The notes under the pieces are model-generated. The model had not been told where the DNA came from. It was given only the letters and a program-made list of their open reading frames with translations, and searched no databases. A stretch of 11,520 nt of DNA, from assembly GCA_964593895.1 (NCBI GenBank), contig CAZQKL010000067.1, forward strand, positions 1 through 11,520. Reading direction: 5' to 3'. Source of the stretch: CAZQKL01 sp964593895 [NCBI: uncultured bacterium] (lineage in GTDB: Bacteria; DYJV01). Shown here one piece after another: positions 8,130 through 11,520 of the stretch. Every line of letters starts with the position of its first letter. The stretch's first letter is position 1. A program made the translations under genes and the position numbers.

Positions 8130-8962
8130 ATTTAAAGAATTTAAACACATTAAGAATAAGTTCAGTTGTTGAATTTTATGCAAAGCCAAAAGAAATTTCT
8201 CAGCTTATTAATTTAATTAAATGGGCAGAGGAGAAAAATCTAAAAATTTTTATTCTTGGTAATGGTTCAAATATAGTTTTTGCGAAAGATTATTATAAGA
8301 ATTTTTTAATAATTGACATGAAAGGTTTTTGCAAAATTAAAATTAAAGAAAATGATAAAATTGAAGTTTATGCAGGTGCATTATCAAAGGATATAATTAG
8401 ATTTTCAATTGTGAATGAGCTTACAGGATGTGAGTTTTTAGCTGGTATTCCAGGAACATTGGGCGGTATGGTTTGTATGAATGCTGGAGCATTTGGTTAT
8501 TCAATTTCTTCAATTATTGATAATGTCAAATGTTTAAATTTAGAAAATTTCAAAATTGAAAATTGTGATAATTTGAAATTTTTTTATAGAGGAGTTGAAG
8601 GACTGGAAAATAAAATTATTTTAAGTGGCATATTGAGATTAAAGAAAGGAAAAAGAGAGAAAATTAAAGAAAAGATAAGAGAATTCATTTTAAAAAGGAA
8701 AAAATCTCAACCAAAAGGGTTTTCTGCTGGCTCTATTTTTAAAAACCCTGAAGGTGATTATGCAGGAAGATTAATTGAAGCTTCAGGATTAAAAGGGTAT
8801 AGAAAAAATTTTGTTAAGATATCAGAAAAACATGCAAATTTTATTATAAATGAAGGTGAAGCAAAAGGGAAAGATGTTGTGAAGATTATTGAGAAAGTAA
8901 AAAATGAAGTTTTTAGAAAAAAAGGAGTAAAGCTTGAACAGGAGGTAATTATTGTTAGTTAA
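8126..8962 (+). CDS. murB: UDP-N-acetylenolpyruvoylglucosamine reductase (MurB)
   Basis: MurB is the cytoplasmic flavoprotein that uses NADPH to reduce UDP-GlcNAc-enolpyruvate to UDP-MurNAc. From ATG 8126 it has 278 residues. FAD-binding motifs are ILGNGSNIVFA (43-53) and the long signature GCEFLAGIPGTLGGMVCMNA (101-120) followed by GAFG. The C-terminal domain holds QPKGFSAGSIFKNP (195-208), where Ser203 matches the catalytic proton donor, AGRLIEASGLKGYR (213-226), and KLEQEV (269-274) with the conserved late glutamate. Departures from the usual family pattern are ISS instead of IGG after TLR (11-13) and YRGVEG instead of YRxSxF (154-159). The start is uncertain. ATG 8126 gives a 4-base ATGA overlap with murC but has no Shine-Dalgarno sequence. 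In-frame ATG 8093 adds 11 residues (MEDWRKIIKKD), overlaps murC by 37 bases and has GGAG 10 bases upstream, although that GGAG also encodes a conserved MurC motif. The function is secure. Confidence 0.93.
   Translation: MNLKNLNTLRISSVVEFYAKPKEISQLINLIKWAEEKNLKIFILGNGSNIVFAKDYYKNFLIIDMKGFCKIKIKENDKIEVYAGALSKDIIRFSIVNELTGCEFLAGIPGTLGGMVCMNAGAFGYSISSIIDNVKCLNLENFKIENCDNLKFFYRGVEGLENKIILSGILRLKKGKREKIKEKIREFILKRKKSQPKGFSAGSIFKNPEGDYAGRLIEASGLKGYRKNFVKISEKHANFIINEGEAKGKDVVKIIEKVKNEVFRKKGVKLEQEVIIVS
8940..8946 (+). promoter_or_regulatory. Ribosome binding site of ddl, fixing a TTG start
   Basis: AGGAGGT is a full-length Shine-Dalgarno match located 5 bases before TTG 8952. It lies in the last codons of murB and is the strongest such site in the window. 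It is the main reason for starting ddl at TTG. Confidence 0.8.
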
Positions 8963-9827
8963 AAAAGTTGGAGTTTTAATGGGTGGATTATCAAATGAGA
9001 GAGAAATTTCATTAAAAACAGGGGAGGCAATATTTAATGCATTAATTAAAAAAGGTTATAATGCGATTAAAATTGATGTTAAAGAAGATTTTATAGAAAA
9101 AATTTTAAAGTTAGACATTGATATAGCTTTTATTGCTCTACATGGAAAATATGGAGAAGATGGGGTAATTCAGGGAATTTTAGAGTTTTTAAAAATTCCG
9201 TATACAGGAACATCACTTATGGGAAGTGCAATAGCTATAAATAAAGTCATGATGAAGAGAGTTTTTTATTCATTGGGAATTTTAACTCCAAAATATTGGA
9301 AACATGAGAGCGAAATTGAGTTTCCTGTTGTTGTTAAACCAATAAAAGAAGGTTCAACTATTGGCGTTGGATTAGCAAATAATAAAGATGAATTAGTGGA
9401 AGCTATTAAGAATGCAAAAAAAGTCACAGATGAAATATTTTTTGAAGAATATATCTCTGGAAAAGAAATTACAGTATCTGTTTTATGTGGAAAAGCTCTT
9501 CCAGTTATTGAGATTAGACCAAAAAATAAATTTTACGATTATGAGGCAAAATATACACCTGGAAAAACTGAATATATAATTCCTGCTAATATAAGTGAGA
9601 AATTAACCAAAGAGATAATGGAACAAGGGGAACTAATTTTTAATGAGATTGAAGCAAAAGGAGCAATAAGAGTTGATTATATTGTTAAAGATGATAAAGC
9701 TTACGCCCTTGAAGTTAATACGATTCCAGGAATGACACCAACAAGCTTACTGCCAAAAGCTGCAAAGTATGTTGGATTAACATTTGAAGATGTTGTAGAG
9801 AGGATACTTTTAGATGCACGACTATAA
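8952..9827 (+). CDS. ddl: D-alanine--D-alanine ligase (Ddl)
   Basis: Ddl is the cytoplasmic ATP-grasp enzyme that makes the D-Ala-D-Ala dipeptide consumed by MurF. It has 291 residues, at the short end of the Ddl family and similar to DdlB. Motifs are KVGVLMGGLSNEREISL (5-21, with Glu16 as the first D-Ala contact), ALHGKYGEDG (62-71), PYTGTSLMGSAIAINK (83-98), VVKPIKEGSTIGV (127-139, Ser135), EEYISGKEITV (165-175), FYDYEAKY (194-201), GAIRVDY (237-243) and LEVNTIPGMTPTSLLP (253-268). Tyr201 in the AKY motif is the residue expected for D-Ala-D-Ala synthesis; depsipeptide (D-Ala-D-lactate) ligases tend to carry Phe there. This is therefore an ordinary, not vancomycin-resistance, ligase. The start is TTG, 5 bases after AGGAGGT and 11 bases inside murB. 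The next in-frame ATG (residue 10) would remove the first beta strand, so it is unlikely. Confidence 0.95.
   Translation: MLVKKVGVLMGGLSNEREISLKTGEAIFNALIKKGYNAIKIDVKEDFIEKILKLDIDIAFIALHGKYGEDGVIQGILEFLKIPYTGTSLMGSAIAINKVMMKRVFYSLGILTPKYWKHESEIEFPVVVKPIKEGSTIGVGLANNKDELVEAIKNAKKVTDEIFFEEYISGKEITVSVLCGKALPVIEIRPKNKFYDYEAKYTPGKTEYIIPANISEKLTKEIMEQGELIFNEIEAKGAIRVDYIVKDDKAYALEVNTIPGMTPTSLLPKAAKYVGLTFEDVVERILLDARL
9797..9804 (+). promoter_or_regulatory. Ribosome binding site of ftsQ
   Basis: AGAGAGGA lies 9 bases before ATG 9814, inside the 3' end of ddl. It supports an ftsQ start that overlaps ddl by 14 bases. Confidence 0.6.
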
Positions 9828-10596
9828 GTATCTTTTGAATAGAGAGAATATTTCAGATGATAAATCTGGTAGGAAGAAAAAGATTAAATTTGCTCTTTTT
9901 ATGATTTCAGGAGTTGTATTTTTAGTAATAATTTCAATTATTTTTGTTGAGATAAAAAAAAGAAAAATAACTTTTTTTAAAATAAAAAATATAGAAATTA
10001 TTGGTGCTGAAAACTCTCCAATTGATGAAATTAAAAAAATTTTAAATGATTACAAGTTAAAGCCAATGAGCAAGATTAATTTTATAAAGCTTTCTCAAAA
10101 GTTAAGAAAAGTTAAATGGATTGATGATGTAATAATTATGAAAAGATATCCTTCAACATTGATAGTAAAGGTTATTGAAAAAAAGCCAATTTCAATTCTT
10201 GAAACTGACAAAAAATTTTATCTCATTGATGAGGATGGAAATGTAATTGATGAGTATAAAAACAGATTTTACAATTTAAACTTTGTAATTTTTATTGCAA
10301 AAGATTTAAATGATTACAGAAAAAATTTAAAAAAATATGTGCCACAGATTTATGAAACATTAAAAAAAAACGGTTTTATTCAGGAAGTTTCAGATATAAA
10401 ATATAAAAATGGTGAACTTGAAATGATACTTTCTGAACCAAGAATTAGAATTAAAATTCAACCTGAAAATTTTGAAAAAGAAATTTATAAGATAAAAATT
10501 TTAAAAAAGATAGAAAATTTAATAAATGAGAAAAAAATCACTCAGGCGGACTTAAATTATTCAGATAGAATTTATTTAACATCAACAAGGAGATAA
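9814..10596 (+). CDS. ftsQ: Cell division protein FtsQ (POTRA-domain bitopic membrane protein)
   Basis: FtsQ is a single-pass divisome scaffold that links early cytoplasmic division proteins to the later periplasmic ones (FtsB/FtsL, FtsW/FtsI). The 260 residues show the standard layout: a basic cytoplasmic tail (1-25, with RKKKIK just before the membrane), one membrane helix (about 26-45) followed by KKRK, a POTRA domain (about 54-128) starting FFKIKNIEIIG and ending in KRYPSTLIVKVIEKKPISIL (110-129, the family's RxPxTLxVxVxExxP pattern), then the FtsQ beta domain with FYLIDEDGNVI and a closing ADLNYSDRIYL. FtsQ is poorly conserved, so the name rests on architecture, the RYP...EKKP motif and its place between ddl and ftsA. 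DivIB is the Gram-positive equivalent and is less likely given the gene order. The ATG is inside ddl with AGAGAGGA upstream. A run of nine A at 10362-10370 lies within the reading frame. Confidence 0.92.
   Translation: MHDYKYLLNRENISDDKSGRKKKIKFALFMISGVVFLVIISIIFVEIKKRKITFFKIKNIEIIGAENSPIDEIKKILNDYKLKPMSKINFIKLSQKLRKVKWIDDVIIMKRYPSTLIVKVIEKKPISILETDKKFYLIDEDGNVIDEYKNRFYNLNFVIFIAKDLNDYRKNLKKYVPQIYETLKKNGFIQEVSDIKYKNGELEMILSEPRIRIKIQPENFEKEIYKIKILKKIENLINEKKITQADLNYSDRIYLTSTRR
10587..10593 (+). promoter_or_regulatory. Ribosome binding site of ftsA
   Basis: AAGGAGA lies 5 bases before ATG 10599, overlapping the last codons of ftsQ. It is a strong site at good spacing, consistent with efficient independent initiation of ftsA. 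Confidence 0.75.
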
Positions 10597-10598
10597 TA

Positions 10599-11520
10599 AT
10601 GGCAGGAAATATTTCAAAAAGAACAATCGTTGGACTTGATATAGGGACAAGTAAGGTTTGTGCAATAATTGGTGAGATTAAAGATGATAAAATTGATATT
10701 ATTGGCCATGGATTAAGTGAATCAAAAGGATTAAAAAAGGGTGCAATTGTAAATATTGAATTAACAGTAAATTCAATAAAAGAAGCAATTAAAGAAGCAG
10801 AAGTAATGAGTGGAATAAAGATAGATTCTGTTATTGCTGGTATTGCTGGTTCTCATATTCAAGGTTTTAACAGCCATGGGGTAATAGCAGTAAAAAGTGG
10901 TGAGATTACTCAAAGTGATATTGAAAGAGTTATTGATGCAGCAAGAGCTGTTGCAATTCCAGCAGATAGACAGATTCTTCATATTATTCCTCAAGAATTT
11001 ATAGTGGATGGTCAAGATGGAATAAAATATCCTGTTGGAATGAGTGCGGTTAGGCTTGAAACAAAAGTTCATATAATCACAGGTTCAGTTGCTTCAATAC
11101 AAAATATTTCAAAAGCATGTCAAAAGGCAGGGATTGAAGTTAGAGATGTAGTTCTTGAACAGCTCGCATGTGCAGAAGCAGTATTAAATGAAGATGAAAA
11201 AGAGCTTGGAGTTGCACTTGTAGATATTGGAGCTGGAACAACTAATATTGCAGTGTTTCAGAAAAACACAATAATTCATACAGGAATAATTCCAATTGCA
11301 GGGGATTTGATAACTAATGATATTGCAGTGGGATTAAGAACTCCAATTGAAAGTGCTGAACAGATTAAAATTACACATGGTTGTGCAATGAAATCCCTTG
11401 TTGATGATGAAGAGGTTATTAAAGTTCCTGGTATTGGGGGAAGACCTTCACAGGAAATACCAAAAACTCTTCTTTGTGAAATAATTGAGCCAAGAGTTGA
11501 AGAATTGTTTATGCTTGTAA
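10599..11520 (+). CDS. ftsA: Cell division protein FtsA, 3'-truncated by window end
   Basis: FtsA is the actin-like ATPase that anchors FtsZ filaments to the inner membrane and recruits later divisome proteins. The frame runs from ATG 10599 to the window edge (307 full codons), out of a usual length of around 410-420, so the C-terminal part of domain 2B and the membrane-binding amphipathic helix are not seen. Motifs are the phosphate-1 loop VGLDIGTSKVCAIIGE (11-26), the FtsA-specific 1C domain (about 84-165) containing IPADRQILHIIPQEF (120-134) and YPVGMSAVRLETKVHIITG (144-162), the phosphate-2 loop VALVDIGAGTTNIAVF (205-220), and IPIAGDLITNDIAVGLRTPI (231-250). The 1C domain excludes MreB and DnaK. 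A 2-base gap separates it from ftsQ, with AAGGAGA 5 bases upstream. By synteny ftsZ is expected just beyond the window; that is inference. Confidence 0.97.
   Translation, partial: MAGNISKRTIVGLDIGTSKVCAIIGEIKDDKIDIIGHGLSESKGLKKGAIVNIELTVNSIKEAIKEAEVMSGIKIDSVIAGIAGSHIQGFNSHGVIAVKSGEITQSDIERVIDAARAVAIPADRQILHIIPQEFIVDGQDGIKYPVGMSAVRLETKVHIITGSVASIQNISKACQKAGIEVRDVVLEQLACAEAVLNEDEKELGVALVDIGAGTTNIAVFQKNTIIHTGIIPIAGDLITNDIAVGLRTPIESAEQIKITHGCAMKSLVDDEEVIKVPGIGGRPSQEIPKTLLCEIIEPRVEELFMLV

Larger units (their letters stand above)
2..11520 (+). other. Division and cell wall (dcw) gene cluster, probable single transcription unit
   Basis: Eleven consecutive same-strand genes of peptidoglycan precursor synthesis and septation fill the window, with junctions ranging from a 37-base overlap to a 2-base gap. 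There is no room for a terminator or a conventional promoter between genes; any internal promoter would have to lie inside a coding sequence, and I could not pick one out against the AT-rich background. The cluster continues past both edges, since both terminal genes are cut. Confidence 0.9.

Noticed and set aside
10773-11072. 99-residue open frame on the minus strand
   Set aside because: It lies wholly inside ftsA, whose + strand translation has all expected motifs. The minus-strand peptide is low-complexity and rich in Asn, Ser, Cys and Phe, as expected from the reverse of an AT-rich gene.
1-11520. RNA genes, CRISPR arrays, insertion sequences, terminators or an unknown accessory system
   Set aside because: Coding sequence covers essentially every base, with no gap above 2 bases. 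I saw no direct-repeat array, no inverted-repeat transposon ends and no GC-rich hairpin followed by a T run. Short A/T repeats are what base composition would give. All eleven genes are known dcw families.

Overview
This window is an uninterrupted stretch of a bacterial division and cell wall (dcw) cluster, read entirely on the + strand. The order is murE (5' end outside the window), murF, mraY, murD, ftsW, murG, murC, murB, ddl, ftsQ and ftsA (3' end outside the window). Every identification rests on family motifs read from the translated sequence. No gene is of unknown function, and no intergenic gap is longer than 2 bases.

Organism: the DNA is strongly AT-rich (two sampled lines gave 25% and 35% GC), and arginine is mostly AGA. 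Several features point to a diderm, Gram-negative-type bacterium. MurE carries the DNPR signature of meso-diaminopimelate-adding enzymes. Separate murC, murB and ddl genes sit before ftsQ and ftsA, as in proteobacterial-type dcw clusters. The FtsA and MraY sequences recall deltaproteobacteria-like, Deferribacter-like or Aquifex-like lineages. I cannot name a genus; the phylum is an inference.

Layout: 2-934 murE (partial), 927-2267 murF, 2268-3344 mraY, 3344-4648 murD, 4612-5724 ftsW, 5717-6769 murG, 6762-8129 murC, 8126-8962 murB, 8952-9827 ddl, 9814-10596 ftsQ, 10599 to the window end ftsA (partial). Neighbours overlap by 8, 0, 1, 37, 8, 8, 4, 11 and 14 bases in order, and only ftsQ/ftsA are separated, by 2 bases. 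One polycistronic mRNA with translational coupling is the natural reading. No internal promoter, terminator, RNA gene, repeat or mobile element is visible.

How the genes work together: MurB completes UDP-MurNAc. MurC, MurD, MurE and MurF add L-Ala, D-Glu, meso-DAP and D-Ala-D-Ala in the cytoplasm, with Ddl supplying the dipeptide. MraY moves the product onto undecaprenyl phosphate to give lipid I, and MurG adds GlcNAc to give lipid II. FtsW polymerises lipid II at the septum, FtsQ is a periplasmic divisome scaffold, and FtsA tethers FtsZ to the membrane.

I found no previously undescribed system; this is a core housekeeping region. The most notable points are a MurD that lacks both asparagines of the otherwise conserved HNxxN motif of Mur ligases, a 37-base murD/ftsW overlap with its own strong ribosome binding site, a TTG start for ddl placed by a full-length Shine-Dalgarno sequence, and three junctions built on the same 8-base start/stop overlap.
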